Shown here in pieces: positions 29,068 through 38,820 of a DNA stretch of 64,000 nt; within the stretch, counting starts at the first letter, position 1, and each line of letters opens with the position of its first letter. The notes under the pieces were generated by a model. The model worked only from the letters and a program-made list of their open reading frames with translations, searched no databases and was not told where the DNA came from. Origin of the DNA: Pseudomonas cremoris (lineage in GTDB: Bacteria > Pseudomonadota > Gammaproteobacteria > Pseudomonadales > Pseudomonadaceae); NCBI RefSeq assembly GCF_014230465.1, contig NZ_JAAXCY010000007.1, positions 248,001 to 312,000 of the forward strand, given 5' to 3'. The translations under genes were made by a program, and so were the position numbers.

Positions 29068-30468
29068 TTACTTGAGCGGCGTCAACGGTGGCAGTTTCCA
29101 TTGACCACTACTTACCTCAGGCTTGGGCAGGTAGATCCGCAGCACGGCATAAAACGGGCCGGGTGGAGCCGGCAACCAATTGCTCTGTTCCGCTTTCGGC
29201 GGTTCGTGGTGCTGCAATGCCAGGGTCAGGCCGCCGTCGGCGTCCAGCTTGAGGTTGGGCAACATCCGCGAATTGATCAGGTAGCGCTTCTTGTGGTTGG
29301 GCACCAGCAGTTTGGTCTTGGCGTCGTACATGGTCAGCGACCAGAACGCATCGGCCGGCGGCAGTTGGTCCTTGGCGAAGTGCACGGTGTAGCTGTGGCG
29401 TGCGCCGTTGGCGGGCTTGCCTTCGCTGTCGACGAAATAGCTCAGGTAGATGGCTTCGTCGGTGGAATTGCCGAAAATCCCCAGGTCCGCACCGGCATAG
29501 CGGTACAGGTAGTTGTTTTTCAGCCGGTCACGGCTGCCGAACAGCTCCCCGCTGGACACTTGATGGGTGTCGATCTTGTCTTTTTTGAACGCGGCAAACT
29601 CGGCACGCGCATCGGCGATTCCGTATTCCAGGGCCTTGCGTTGTTCGGCGGTCAGTTGGTGCACCTTGAAAGGTGCGCCCGGGGCGATGCCGATCTTGGC
29701 AAAACGTGCCAGCAGGTCTTTTTCGCTGTCCTGGGGCGCGGCGAACGCCAGCATGAAGTTCAGGTAACGGAACAACTGCGGGCCTTCGGTCATGGTCGCC
29801 ATGGGCTTGGGCCAGTCGATTTTCGGCGCCGCAGGTGGGGCCGGCTGTTTAACGTAGCTGCTCAGTGGCTGCACTTTATAGCCGTTCTGGATCTGCTTGA
29901 CCTTGTTCAGGTCTTTCTCGTCAAACAACTGCGTGCGGTAGAGCGCGTAGGCGATGTTGCTCTCGCTGTACACCACGCGGTCGATGTCGACCGGTTGCTG
30001 ACCTTTCCAGTCAGGCCCGGCAATCATGTAGTGGCCGCCGTTGTTACCGGTGCTGCGGGTGCCCAGGTAGGCGATGTTCTGCGTGTAGAGGTCGATCAAC
30101 TGCACCGAGTAGTAGCGGTTGTCTTCGATCTTCGGCAAGGTCAGGACCAGCGGTTCCTTGCGCAGGTCCATCCAGACGAACGAGTAGGGCGTGTCCGAAT
30201 TGGGCGTGACAAACGCGTTGTCCTTGGGCGTGAACACTTGGGCGGTATTGCCGATATGGTTGAACGGCGCCTTGAAGTTCGCACCGCCCTTATCAACGGC
30301 CTGGGTGTAGAGCGTCTTGTACATCGCTACCACTGGGTAGCCATATAGATAGGCTTCCTTGGCAATGGCACGTGCTTCGGCGGGAGTGGCCGTGAAATCG
30401 GCCAAAGCGCCAGTACTCATGAGTATCGAGAGGCTCGCCAACAGCAGGCGCGTCGGTTTTCCAATCAT
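29068..30468 (-). CDS. Exported DUF1254/DUF1214 protein
   Basis: A 466-residue exported protein with a signal peptide ending STGALADF. The N-terminal DUF1254 domain begins EAYLYGYPVVAMYKTL and contains PNSDTPYSFVWMDLRKEPL and NRYYSVQLIDLYTQN. The C-terminal DUF1214 domain contains FWSLTMYDAKTKLLVPN, RYLINSR and APPGPFYAVLRIYLP. These proteins are common and lack a known activity. GGAAGGAC lies 9 bases before the ATG. It stands between two barrel-like genes, pointing to an envelope function. Confidence 0.9.
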   Translation of the reverse strand: MIGKPTRLLLASLSILMSTGALADFTATPAEARAIAKEAYLYGYPVVAMYKTLYTQAVDKGGANFKAPFNHIGNTAQVFTPKDNAFVTPNSDTPYSFVWMDLRKEPLVLTLPKIEDNRYYSVQLIDLYTQNIAYLGTRSTGNNGGHYMIAGPDWKGQQPVDIDRVVYSESNIAYALYRTQLFDEKDLNKVKQIQNGYKVQPLSSYVKQPAPPAAPKIDWPKPMATMTEGPQLFRYLNFMLAFAAPQDSEKDLLARFAKIGIAPGAPFKVHQLTAEQRKALEYGIADARAEFAAFKKDKIDTHQVSSGELFGSRDRLKNNYLYRYAGADLGIFGNSTDEAIYLSYFVDSEGKPANGARHSYTVHFAKDQLPPADAFWSLTMYDAKTKLLVPNHKKRYLINSRMLPNLKLDADGGLTLALQHHEPPKAEQSNWLPAPPGPFYAVLRIYLPKPEVSSGQWKLPPLTPLK

Positions 30469-30531
30469 GTTGTTGCGTCCTTCCAGAGATCTTTTTAAAG
30501 GGCGTGGGATGAAAGCGCCGAGTTTCCTGTT

Positions 30532-31323
30532 TTATTTGCCGAACGTCACGTTAATCCCTGCGAACAGGGTGAACTGAGGCAAACCATCGCCTTTGCGTGC
30601 CACAGTCCATTGCGGCTCCACATAGGCATTAAGGATATTGCTGCCGGCTTTCCAGGCCTTGCCCATCCCCAAGCCAATGGGGATGTAGTGAGTGTCGTTC
30701 TTCAAATCGAAGGTCCAGGTGCCCGTGGAGCGCAGGTACCAACCCTTCGGCAGGTTATGAATGATGAAAGGCTGGAAAGTTGCACTTTCTACATGCGCCC
30801 GGTCGCGGTCTCCGGCGAACGAGCTTTGGTATTGCACCAGTGCGCCAAGCAGTCCTCTTGGCGAGGCATCAATAGCAATTGCCGCCAGGCCCGCCTGCCA
30901 CTTGCCGGTGCCAAGTTCGTCGTGCTCTGCGGTCGGGGCGGTGATTTGCGGGCCGATACCCAACTGCACGCCCTCGGTCTTGAGCAGGAAGATATCGAAC
31001 AGGTTCAAGTCGCCGATACCGGTGCTGTAGCCGCTATGGGGATCGGGGCGGGTGCTGAGGGGCAGGGTGGCGCGCAGCAATTGCGGCACACCGAAGAAGT
31101 CCGAAGGGGCAATGGGCAAGGTGCCGCGCAGCAACAGATCATTGGTGTGGGCGTTACTGTCGAACAGGCGTGGGGTGTAGTAATCCTGCAGGTTGGCACC
31201 CGGCGCGAGGTTGAGCGGGTTGTTACTCTTGTTGGCGGTCTCGGCGTTGTCGGCCAAGGCGGCAAAACTGAGTAGTGTCAAAACGGCCAGCATCACTGCC
31301 GACGTGTACGTTGCCTTGAACAT
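30532..31323 (-). CDS. Second exported beta-barrel-like protein (MetA/neuromedin-U type)
   Basis: A 263-residue protein with a signal peptide (AVLTLLSFAALADN). Mature strands include DFFGVPQLLRATLPLSTRPD, GIGDLNLFDIFLLKTEGVQL and GPQITAPTAEHDELGTGKWQ. The last motif is typical of transporter-like outer-membrane proteins grouped with the meta-pathway phenol-degradation family. It shares the G(T/A)GKx(A/Q)xGPA-like core with the barrel gene at 27941. GGGGGAG precedes the ATG. As first gene of the strand it marks the probable promoter of the 31.3-18.1 kb unit. Confidence 0.75.
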   Translation of the reverse strand: MFKATYTSAVMLAVLTLLSFAALADNAETANKSNNPLNLAPGANLQDYYTPRLFDSNAHTNDLLLRGTLPIAPSDFFGVPQLLRATLPLSTRPDPHSGYSTGIGDLNLFDIFLLKTEGVQLGIGPQITAPTAEHDELGTGKWQAGLAAIAIDASPRGLLGALVQYQSSFAGDRDRAHVESATFQPFIIHNLPKGWYLRSTGTWTFDLKNDTHYIPIGLGMGKAWKAGSNILNAYVEPQWTVARKGDGLPQFTLFAGINVTFGK

Positions 31324-31473
31324 ACGCGCTCCCCCATACCTGGGTGATTGTCCCTTGTGATTAATACTTGTAGGGCGTGTCGATAGAAGCTAGCAGCTAA
31401 ATCCGGCTGCGCTAGGCATCCGATCGAATTAGCTGGGGGCTGCGGGGCGTATCACAGGTCTGTAGAAAGGCGC

Positions 31474-31498
31474 AAAACGCCGCCTTGGCTAGGCGGCG
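31474..31498 (-). terminator. Intrinsic terminator of the response-regulator gene
   Basis: Read on the minus strand, CGCCGCCT and AGGCGGCG form an 8-bp stem with a 5-base loop, followed by TTTT. It lies 17 bases past the stop of the response-regulator gene at 31515 and separates it from the barrel/MoxR unit. Confidence 0.75.
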
Positions 31499-31514
31499 AG
31501 GCGTAAAGAGGGGG

Positions 31515-31880
31515 TCAGGCTGTCGCAAGCATCGCTTTGACTTTGTCGCGTAATTGATCGATGGAGAATGGTTTGGCGATCACCTGCATGCCTGCAGGTA
31601 CATCGATATTTTCAGCGTAGCCGCTGGCAAACAGGATTGGCAGGGTGGGCCGCAGTTCACGCACCTTGCTCGCCAGTTGCTTGCCGTCCATGTCCGGCAA
31701 GCCCACGTCGGTCATCATGAGGTCAATGACTTGCTCGGCTTGTTGAACCAACGCCAGCGCTTCCTCGGCATCGGCCGCTTCCAGCACACTGAATTCCAAC
31801 TCCTCCAGAACATCGACGATGAGCATGCGCACGATGGCATCGTCTTCGACAACAAGGATGGTGGAGGTGACTGCGGACAT
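31515..31880 (-). CDS. Single-domain response regulator
   Basis: A 121-residue receiver domain without output domain. The acidic pocket is VVEDDA (residues 11-13), the phospho-acceptor is Asp58 in MMTDVGLPDMDGKQ, and the conserved Lys is in IAKPFSIDQL. It is close in sequence style to the receiver at the end of the hybrid kinase at 38817-40484 (both have DVGLPxMxGxQLA and KPF). It could relay phosphate within the island. It is divergent from the large hybrid kinase across about 240 bases. Confidence 0.92.
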   Translation of the reverse strand: MSAVTSTILVVEDDAIVRMLIVDVLEELEFSVLEAADAEEALALVQQAEQVIDLMMTDVGLPDMDGKQLASKVRELRPTLPILFASGYAENIDVPAGMQVIAKPFSIDQLRDKVKAMLATA

Positions 31881-32119
31881 AATATGGAATTCCCAAGAAA
31901 GACGAGATTTACAGGCGGCGGTTCAAGCCGGCCTCTTCCTTGAGTAAGCGCGGACTCGCGACAAGTTCCCGCTGGCCGTAAAAACAATGCAACACAAAAG
32001 AACAGGGAGAATAGCCTGTTCTGCTGTAGGAATCTGTACAAAACAGCTCTGGAAAAATGGTTTTGCCTGCCACTTTGGGGCAAACTCCCGGTTTTTCCAT
32101 ACTTGGCCAAGGCAAGCCC

Positions 32120-35100
32120 ATGACTCCTGCGTCGTCCATCGATGAAAAGAGCTTTCGTAACCTCCTGAGCCGAAACGTTGCGCTGCCCCTGGGTGTGGGC
32201 GTGCTCAGTGCGGTGTTTTTTGTCGTGCTGATCACCTATTTGTTGTCGGTGATCCAGTGGGTCGAACACACAGACCGGGTGATCAATAACCTCAATGAAT
32301 CCTCGAAACTGACGGTCGACCTGGAAACCGGCATGCGCGGCTTCCTGATCACTGGCGACGAGCATTTTCTCGACCCGTACGAAGTGGCCAAGCCACGGAT
32401 CATTGCCGACCTGCGCAACTTGCAGGACCTGGTAGCGGACAACCCGCAGCAGGTAGACCGTCTCAAACGTCTGGAAGCCTTGCAGATCGAATGGAACAAG
32501 TACGCCCAGTCGATGATTGATATGCAGCGCGAAAGCGGTGATTACCGCAGCGCGGTCAAGGCCGGCCGAGGCAAGCGCCTGACCGACGAGATCCGCAAGG
32601 AGTACGACGATGCGGTGGTGATGGAGCAGCAGTTCCGTATCACCCGCAATGAAGAAGTGACGCGCACTACCGTGATCAGCGTCACCTTGTACCTGATCTT
32701 CGTACTCGGGCTGAGTGGTTTTCTGGCGTATATCGGTCGTAAAAATTTAATTGCATTATCAGATAGTTACAACGAAAACCTCGCGTCACAGCAGAGGATT
32801 GCGGGGCGCCTGGAGCAACAAGCCTGGTTGCGCAACGGCCAGACCGAATTGGCCGAACAGGTACTTGGCCAGCTCACCTTGAACATGCTGGGTCGCAACA
32901 TCCTGCAGTTTTTCGCCCAGTACATGGGCTCCGCGGTGGCGGCGCTGTATGTGCGCGAAGAACACGGCGGTCTCAAGCGCGTCGCTACCTACGGCTTCTC
33001 CCGCGAACAGGAACAATTGGAACAGTCGATCTACAGCGACGAGGGTATTGTCGGCCAGGCTGCCCAATTGGATCGCCTGATTCGCCTGGACGATGTGCCA
33101 GTGGACTACTTCAAAGTCAGCTCCGGCCTGGGTGAAGGCGCTACCCGCAGTGTGCTGGTGATGCCGACCAGCGATGATGATCGGGTCAACGGTGTGATCG
33201 AGCTGGGCTTCCTGCGTACGGTGGATGAGCGCGACGTGGAACTGCTGGAGCTGATCGCCGGCAATATCGGCACCTCGATCGAGGCCGCGCGTTACCGTCA
33301 GCGCCTGCAGGAAGTGCTCGCCGAGACCCAGCAGCTAAACGAAGAGCTGCAAGTGCAGCAAGAAGAGCTGAAGACCGCTAACGAAGAACTCGAAGAGCAG
33401 TCGCGCATCCTCAAGGAGTCCCAGGCCCACCTGGAAACCCAGCAAGCCGAGCTGGAGCAGACTAACGAGCAGTTGGCCGAGCAGACCCAGACCCTGGCCG
33501 AGCAACGCGACGCCATGGACCGCAAGAACGTCGAGCTCAACCAGGCCCAACTGGAGCTGGAAGAACGTGCTGAAGAGTTGCAACGCTCCAGCAAGTACAA
33601 ATCCGAATTCCTTGCCAACATGTCCCACGAGCTGCGCACGCCGCTGAACAGCTCGTTGATCCTGGCAAAATTGCTGGCGGAGAACCCGCAAGAGAATCTG
33701 AGCGCCGAACAGGTCAAGTTTGCCGAGTCGATCTATTCCGCCGGCAATGACCTGCTCAACCTGATCAACGACATCCTGGATATTTCCAAGGTGGAAGCCG
33801 GCAAGTTGGAAATGCGCCCGGAGAATTCCAGCGTGGCTCGCCTGGTCGACGGCCTGCGCGGCATGTTCGAGCCGCTGGCCGCCGACCGCAAACTGGGCTT
33901 CCAGGTGGACGTGCAGGAAGGTGCGCCGGCGATGCTGTTCACCGACCGCCAGCGCCTGGAGCAGATCCTCAAGAACCTGCTGTCCAATGCGGTCAAGTTT
34001 ACCGAGCACGGCGAAGTCAGCCTGTCGGTCTCCCGTGCGCCGGGGGAGGGTATTGCCTTCACTGTACGTGACTCGGGTATCGGTATTGCACCGGACCAGC
34101 AGGAAAGCATCTTCGAAGCCTTCCGCCAGGCCGACGGCACCACCAACCGCCGTTACGGCGGCACCGGCCTGGGCCTGTCGATTTCCCGTGACTTGGCCAC
34201 TTTGCTTGGCGGCTACATCAGCGTGACCAGCGCACCGGGCAAGGGCAGTGTGTTTACTTTGGTATTGCCGGAGCAGTATGTAGAGCGCGAGGAAGACGCC
34301 GCACCGATCGAGCAGCCGCGCCAAGTTTTCGTCGCACCTGCCCCGGCGCCGGCCAGGGTTTCACCGCTGCCGGTAGCCGATGCCAGCCTGATCCCACGCT
34401 TTGCCGACGACCGTGACAAGGCCCCGTTCACCACCCGTTGCATCCTGGTGGTGGAAGACGAGCCGAACTTTGCACGCATCCTCTTCGATCTGGCACATGA
34501 ACTGGGCTACAACTGCCTGGTGGCCCATGGTGCGGACGAAGGCTACAGCCTGGCCGAGGAATACGCGCCCGATGCGATCCTGCTGGACATGCGCCTGCCG
34601 GACCATTCCGGGCTGACCGTGTTGCAGCGCCTTAAAGAGCACGCCAGCACGCGTCACATCCCGGTGCACGTGATTTCCGTGGAAGACCGTGTCGAAGCCG
34701 CCATGCACATGGGCGCCATCGGTTATGCGGTCAAGCCCACCACCCGCGAAGAACTCAAGGATGTGTTCGCACGCCTTGAGGCCAAGCTGACCCAGAAGGT
34801 CAAGCGTGTGCTGCTGGTGGAAGACGATGACCTGCAACGTGACAGCATTGCCCGCCTGATCGGCGACGATGACATTGAAATCACCGCCGTTGGCTTTGCT
34901 CAGGAAGCACTTGACCTGCTGCGTACCACTATTTACGACTGCATGATCATCGACTTGAAGCTGCCGGACATGCTTGGCAACGAACTGCTCAAGCGCATGG
35001 CCACCGAGGACATCTGCTCGTTCCCACCCGTGATCGTCTACACCGGGCGCAACCTCACCCGTGATGAGGAAGCTGAGCTGCGCAAGTATTCGCGCTCGAT

Positions 35101-35617
35101 CATCATTAAGGGCGCGCGCTCGCCGGAGCGGTTGCTGGATGAAGTGACACTCTTTCTGCACAAAGTCGAATCCCAGCTGTCCCATGAACGCCAGAAGATG
35201 CTCAAGACCGCTCGCAGCCGCGACAAGGTCTTCGAGGGGCGCAAGATCCTGCTGGTGGACGACGATGTACGCAACATCTTCGCCCTGACCAGCGCCCTGG
35301 AGCACAAAGGCGCTGTGGTGGTCATCGGGCGTAATGGCCGTGAAGCCATCGACAAACTCAATGAAGTCGACGATATCGACCTGGTGTTGATGGACGTGAT
35401 GATGCCGGAGATGGATGGATACGAGGCTACCGCCTTGATTCGACAGGACCCGCGCTGGAAAAAACTGCCGATCATCGCTGTGACGGCCAAGGCCATGAAG
35501 GACGATCAGGAGCGCTGCCTCGCGGCGGGTTCCAACGATTACCTGGCCAAGCCGATTGATCTGGACCGTCTGTTTTCACTGATTCGTGTCTGGCTACCGA
35601 AGATGGAACGCATTTAA
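32120..35617 (+). CDS. Hybrid sensor kinase: CHASE3-GAF-coil-HisKA-HATPase-three receivers
   Basis: A 1165-residue inner-membrane kinase. Helix one is at about residues 21-46. A CHASE3 periplasmic domain follows ([20 protein letters not shown]), then a second helix near 190-213. A GAF domain lies at about 265-395. A coiled coil of Glu/Gln-rich heptads (about 400-490, e.g. [20 protein letters not shown]) leads to His503 in [10 protein letters not shown], and an HATPase with [12 protein letters not shown] follows. Three receivers have acceptors at Asp823, Asp945 and Asp1092. The ATG at 32120 has AAGGC about 8 bases upstream; an ATG at 32057 is less likely. CheR and CheB genes follow at once. 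Confidence 0.93.
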   Translation: MTPASSIDEKSFRNLLSRNVALPLGVGVLSAVFFVVLITYLLSVIQWVEHTDRVINNLNESSKLTVDLETGMRGFLITGDEHFLDPYEVAKPRIIADLRNLQDLVADNPQQVDRLKRLEALQIEWNKYAQSMIDMQRESGDYRSAVKAGRGKRLTDEIRKEYDDAVVMEQQFRITRNEEVTRTTVISVTLYLIFVLGLSGFLAYIGRKNLIALSDSYNENLASQQRIAGRLEQQAWLRNGQTELAEQVLGQLTLNMLGRNILQFFAQYMGSAVAALYVREEHGGLKRVATYGFSREQEQLEQSIYSDEGIVGQAAQLDRLIRLDDVPVDYFKVSSGLGEGATRSVLVMPTSDDDRVNGVIELGFLRTVDERDVELLELIAGNIGTSIEAARYRQRLQEVLAETQQLNEELQVQQEELKTANEELEEQSRILKESQAHLETQQAELEQTNEQLAEQTQTLAEQRDAMDRKNVELNQAQLELEERAEELQRSSKYKSEFLANMSHELRTPLNSSLILAKLLAENPQENLSAEQVKFAESIYSAGNDLLNLINDILDISKVEAGKLEMRPENSSVARLVDGLRGMFEPLAADRKLGFQVDVQEGAPAMLFTDRQRLEQILKNLLSNAVKFTEHGEVSLSVSRAPGEGIAFTVRDSGIGIAPDQQESIFEAFRQADGTTNRRYGGTGLGLSISRDLATLLGGYISVTSAPGKGSVFTLVLPEQYVEREEDAAPIEQPRQVFVAPAPAPARVSPLPVADASLIPRFADDRDKAPFTTRCILVVEDEPNFARILFDLAHELGYNCLVAHGADEGYSLAEEYAPDAILLDMRLPDHSGLTVLQRLKEHASTRHIPVHVISVEDRVEAAMHMGAIGYAVKPTTREELKDVFARLEAKLTQKVKRVLLVEDDDLQRDSIARLIGDDDIEITAVGFAQEALDLLRTTIYDCMIIDLKLPDMLGNELLKRMATEDICSFPPVIVYTGRNLTRDEEAELRKYSRSIIIKGARSPERLLDEVTLFLHKVESQLSHERQKMLKTARSRDKVFEGRKILLVDDDVRNIFALTSALEHKGAVVVIGRNGREAIDKLNEVDDIDLVLMDVMMPEMDGYEATALIRQDPRWKKLPIIAVTAKAMKDDQERCLAAGSNDYLAKPIDLDRLFSLIRVWLPKMERI

Positions 35618-35632
35618 GTGGAGCGAAGTTTT

Positions 35633-36448
35633 TTGGAAAAAAGCAGCGATATTGAGCTGCGCCTGTTGATCGAGGCGATTTACCTCAAGTACAGCTACGA
35701 CTTTCGCGACTACTCCGGTGCGTCGGTCAAGCGCCGCGTGGCCCATGCCCTGCGCCAGTTTGACTGCGCGACCATCTCGGCGCTGCAGGAGCGCGTGCTG
35801 CACGATCCGGCGGCATTCATGCAGTTGCTGCAGTTTCTCACCATTCCAGTGAGCGAGATGTTCCGCGACCCCTCGCACTTCCTTGCGATCCGCCAGGAAG
35901 TCGTGCCGCTGCTCAAGACCTACCCGTCGATCAAGATCTGGATCGCCGGGTGCAGCACGGGAGAGGAGGTGTACTCCATGGCCATCCTGCTGCGTGAAGA
36001 AGGCTTGCTGGAGCGCACCATCATCTACGCCACCGACATCAACCCGGCGTCGTTGGACAAGGCCAAGCAGGGCATCTTTTCCCTGGAAAACGTACGAGCC
36101 TACACCGCCAATTACCAGCAGGCCGGCGGCCAACGTTCATTTGCCGACTACTACACTGCGGCTTACGATTACGCGATCTTCGACAAGACGCTGCGCGAGA
36201 ACGTGACCTTTGCCGATCACAGCCTGGCGACGGATAGCGTGTTCTCAGAAACTCAATTAATTTCGTGTCGTAACGTACTGATTTATTTCAACAAAAAATT
36301 GCAAGACCGTGCATTTGGATTGTTTCATGAGTCGCTGTGTCATCGCGGCTTCCTGGTGCTGGGCAGCAAGGAAACCCTGGATTTTTCCGCTTACGGCAAA
36401 CAGTTCGAACCCTTGGTTAAACAGGAACGGATCTACCGAAAACTATGA
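35633..36448 (+). CDS. cheR: CheR-type protein-glutamate methyltransferase
   Basis: A 271-residue methyltransferase. The N-terminal helical domain (SVKRRVAHALRQFD) precedes the SAM-binding core KIWIAGCSTGEEVYSMAI and the family motif ISCRNVLIYFN. CheR enzymes methylate glutamates of chemoreceptor-like helices with S-adenosylmethionine. The start is doubtful: a GTG at 35618 comes one base after the kinase stop, but TTG at 35633 has GGAG 9 bases upstream and yields MEKSSDIELR, so TTG is chosen. The gene lies between a hybrid kinase and CheB, with no chemoreceptor gene in sight. Confidence 0.9.
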   Translation: MEKSSDIELRLLIEAIYLKYSYDFRDYSGASVKRRVAHALRQFDCATISALQERVLHDPAAFMQLLQFLTIPVSEMFRDPSHFLAIRQEVVPLLKTYPSIKIWIAGCSTGEEVYSMAILLREEGLLERTIIYATDINPASLDKAKQGIFSLENVRAYTANYQQAGGQRSFADYYTAAYDYAIFDKTLRENVTFADHSLATDSVFSETQLISCRNVLIYFNKKLQDRAFGLFHESLCHRGFLVLGSKETLDFSAYGKQFEPLVKQERIYRKL

Positions 36449-37050
36449 ATGAAGCGGCTGCCAACCCGGCATCGGTTCCGGGCATAGAGGCTATCGTGAT
36501 CGGCGCATCCGCAGGCGGCGTCGAGGCTTTGCTGTCGGTGTTTGGCGAGCTGCCCATGGGTTTCGGTTTGCCGATCATTACGGTGTTGCACCTGCCCGAT
36601 GAACGCCGCAGCCAATTGGCGGAGGTGTTTGACCGCCGCGTGAACATGCCGGTGGTAGAGGCGCGCGACAAGGAAGTGATCACGCCTGGCACGCTGTACT
36701 TTGCCGGGCCCGGTTATCACCTGTCGGTGGAACATGACCGTAGCCTGTCCCTGAGCCAGGAAGACCGGGTGCACCATTCACGACCTGCGATCGACTTCCT
36801 GTTTGCATCCGCCGCCGATACCTATGGCAAGGGCCTGCTGGCCATTTTGCTGACGGGCGCCAACCAGGATGGCGCGCGCGGCCTGGCCCATGTCAAACAA
36901 CAAGGTGGAACCACCGTGGTGCAAGACCCCAATGAGGCCCGTGTGGCCGTCATGCCACGCGCAGCCCTGGCGCTGCAGACACCTGACCACATTCTTACGT
37001 TGAGCCGGATTGGCTCATTGCTGGCTTCCCTGGAATATTCCCCATGTTAA
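36445..37050 (+). CDS. cheB: CheB-type methylesterase without receiver domain
   Basis: A 201-residue protein that is just the CheB catalytic domain. The triad is visible: Ser22 in GASAGGVEAL, His49 in TVLHLP and Asp142 in TGANQDGARG, with spacings like those of full-length CheB. The usual N-terminal receiver that gates CheB is missing, so activity would be constitutive or controlled in trans, for example by the neighbouring kinases or regulators. Its ATG overlaps the cheR stop (ATGA), and its end overlaps the next kinase gene by 7 bases. Confidence 0.92.
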   Translation: MNEAAANPASVPGIEAIVIGASAGGVEALLSVFGELPMGFGLPIITVLHLPDERRSQLAEVFDRRVNMPVVEARDKEVITPGTLYFAGPGYHLSVEHDRSLSLSQEDRVHHSRPAIDFLFASAADTYGKGLLAILLTGANQDGARGLAHVKQQGGTTVVQDPNEARVAVMPRAALALQTPDHILTLSRIGSLLASLEYSPC

Positions 37051-38237
37051 GTACTGTCCAGGCCAAACTGCTGATCGTCGACGATCTGCCGGAAAACCTG
37101 CTGGCCCTCGAAGCGCTGATCAAGCGCGAGGACCGCCAGGTGTTCAAGGCATTGAGCGCCGACGAAGCCTTGTCCCTGTTGCTGGAGCACGAGTTCGCCA
37201 TGGCGATTCTGGACGTGCAGATGCCCGGCATGAATGGTTTCGAGCTGGCCGAATTGATGCGCGGTACCGAGAAAACCAAGAACATCCCGATTGTGTTCGT
37301 CAGCGCCGCGGGCCGTGAACTCAACTACGCCTTCAAAGGCTATGAAAGCGGCGCCGTCGACTTCCTGCACAAGCCGCTGGATATTCACGCGGTCAAGAGC
37401 AAGGTCAATGTGTTTGTCGACCTGTACCGCCAGAGCAAGGCGATGAAGCAGCAAGTCGAAGCGCTGGAGCGTAGCCGCCGCGAGCAGGAGCTGTTGCTGA
37501 CGCGCCTGCAAGCGACCCAGGCCGAGCTGGAACAGGCCGTGCGCATGCGTGATGACTTCATGTCCATTGTCGCCCACGAAGTGCGGACGCCCCTCAACGG
37601 GCTGATCCTGGAAACTCAATTGCGCAAGATGCACCTGGCCCGGGACAACGCCGCTGCGTTCACCCTGGACAAGATGCACGCCATGGTCGACCGCGATGAA
37701 CGGCAGATCCAGAGCCTGATCCGCTTGATTGAAGACATGCTCGATGTGTCGCGTATCCGCACCGGCAAGTTGTCGATCCGCCCGGCGCGGTTTGACCTGG
37801 CCACGTTGGTCCGCAACCTGGTGGAGAACTTTGCACCACAAGTGGCGGCGGCGGACTCTTCCATGCACCTGGTGGCCGAAGGCTCGGTGGAAGGTAATTG
37901 GGATGAGTTTCGCATTGAGCAGGTGGTCACCAATCTGTTGACCAACGCCTTGCGTTACGGGGCCAAGAGCCCGGTGGATGTGCGGGTGTATACCGAGCAC
38001 GGAGAGGCGCGGGTCGAAGTGCGTGACCGTGGCATCGGGATCAGCGAAGAGAACCAGAAGCGTATTTTCCAGCAGTTCGAGCGCGTCTCCGCCAGCCATG
38101 TAGCGGCTGGCCTGGGCCTTGGGCTGTTTATTTCCGAGCAGATCGTGGCGGCCCACGGCGGCACCATCGAGGTCGAGAGCCAGATAGGCGAGGGCGCCTT
38201 GTTCCGGGTGTGCCTGCCCCTTGAGGTGTCGGCATGA
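37044..38237 (+). CDS. Receiver-first histidine kinase
   Basis: A 397-residue soluble protein. An N-terminal receiver has the acceptor Asp57 in MAILDVQMPGMNGF. A short coil follows (about 125-168), then HisKA with His178 in IVAHEVRTPLN. The HATPase domain shows NLLTNALRYG, DRGIGI and GLGLGLFI. With no sensor of its own, it is probably activated by phosphotransfer from another kinase, most likely the large hybrid kinase upstream. It starts inside the last codons of cheB, so it is part of the same operon. Confidence 0.92.
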   Translation: MLSTVQAKLLIVDDLPENLLALEALIKREDRQVFKALSADEALSLLLEHEFAMAILDVQMPGMNGFELAELMRGTEKTKNIPIVFVSAAGRELNYAFKGYESGAVDFLHKPLDIHAVKSKVNVFVDLYRQSKAMKQQVEALERSRREQELLLTRLQATQAELEQAVRMRDDFMSIVAHEVRTPLNGLILETQLRKMHLARDNAAAFTLDKMHAMVDRDERQIQSLIRLIEDMLDVSRIRTGKLSIRPARFDLATLVRNLVENFAPQVAAADSSMHLVAEGSVEGNWDEFRIEQVVTNLLTNALRYGAKSPVDVRVYTEHGEARVEVRDRGIGISEENQKRIFQQFERVSASHVAAGLGLGLFISEQIVAAHGGTIEVESQIGEGALFRVCLPLEVSA

Positions 38238-38315
38238 AATCAATCGTCACCTCGACGCAACCTCTGCGTGACCCCATGGTCGTAATTGCAGCAATTGACC
38301 GGACAAAGGCTTCCC

Positions 38316-38693
38316 ATGAGTGAAGATGCACAAGATGTCGTTCTGATCGTCGAGGACGACGAATCCATTATGTTTGTGCTGGGTGAATACCTGGCAGGCC
38401 TGGGCTATCGGGTATTGAAGGCGATCGATGGGGAGCAGGCTTTCGAAATCCTCGCGACCAAGCCGCACCTGGACCTGATGGTCACTGATTACCGCTTGCC
38501 GGGTGGCATTTCGGGGGTTCAGATTGCAGAGCCTGCGATCAAACTGCGGCCGGAATTGAAGGTTATTTTTATCAGCGGCTACCCGCAGGAAATTCTCGAC
38601 TGCAATAGCCCGATCACGCGCAACGCACCGATCCTGGCCAAGCCGTTTGACCTGGACACGCTCCAGGAGCACATCCAACGCCTACTGGCGTAG
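38316..38693 (+). CDS. Single-domain response regulator at the end of the kinase operon
   Basis: A 125-residue receiver: IVEDDE (residues 11-16), acceptor Asp58 in MVTDYRLPGGISG, and Lys in LAKPFDLDTL. There is no output domain. The ATG at 38316 has AAGG about 7 bases upstream; an earlier in-frame ATG at 38286 has none. Its TAG stop lies within a REP arm, exactly as for the 9196-9690 gene. It probably serves as phosphate shuttle or sink for the two kinases upstream. Confidence 0.9.
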   Translation: MSEDAQDVVLIVEDDESIMFVLGEYLAGLGYRVLKAIDGEQAFEILATKPHLDLMVTDYRLPGGISGVQIAEPAIKLRPELKVIFISGYPQEILDCNSPITRNAPILAKPFDLDTLQEHIQRLLA

Positions 38694-38820
38694 TGAGCGG
38701 GCTTTCCCCGCGCTGGGTGGCGAAGCCGCCCTAGACCCTGCCTCACCGACCTTGCAGAAATAATGCGGCGGCTTTATTGGGGCGGCTTCGCCACCCAGCG
38801 CGGGCAAGCCCGCTCACTAC
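38690..38820. repeat. REP inverted pair, family B, carrying both convergent stop codons
   Basis: The left arm begins GTAGTGAGCGGGCTTTCCCC; the right arm ends in the complement of GTAGTGAGCGGGCTTGCCC. The TAG at 38691-38693 ends the response-regulator gene. The TAG at 38819-38817 (minus strand) ends the hybrid-kinase gene. Both genes therefore stop at the outermost bases of the element. It very likely also forms the hairpin that ends both transcripts. Confidence 0.95.
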
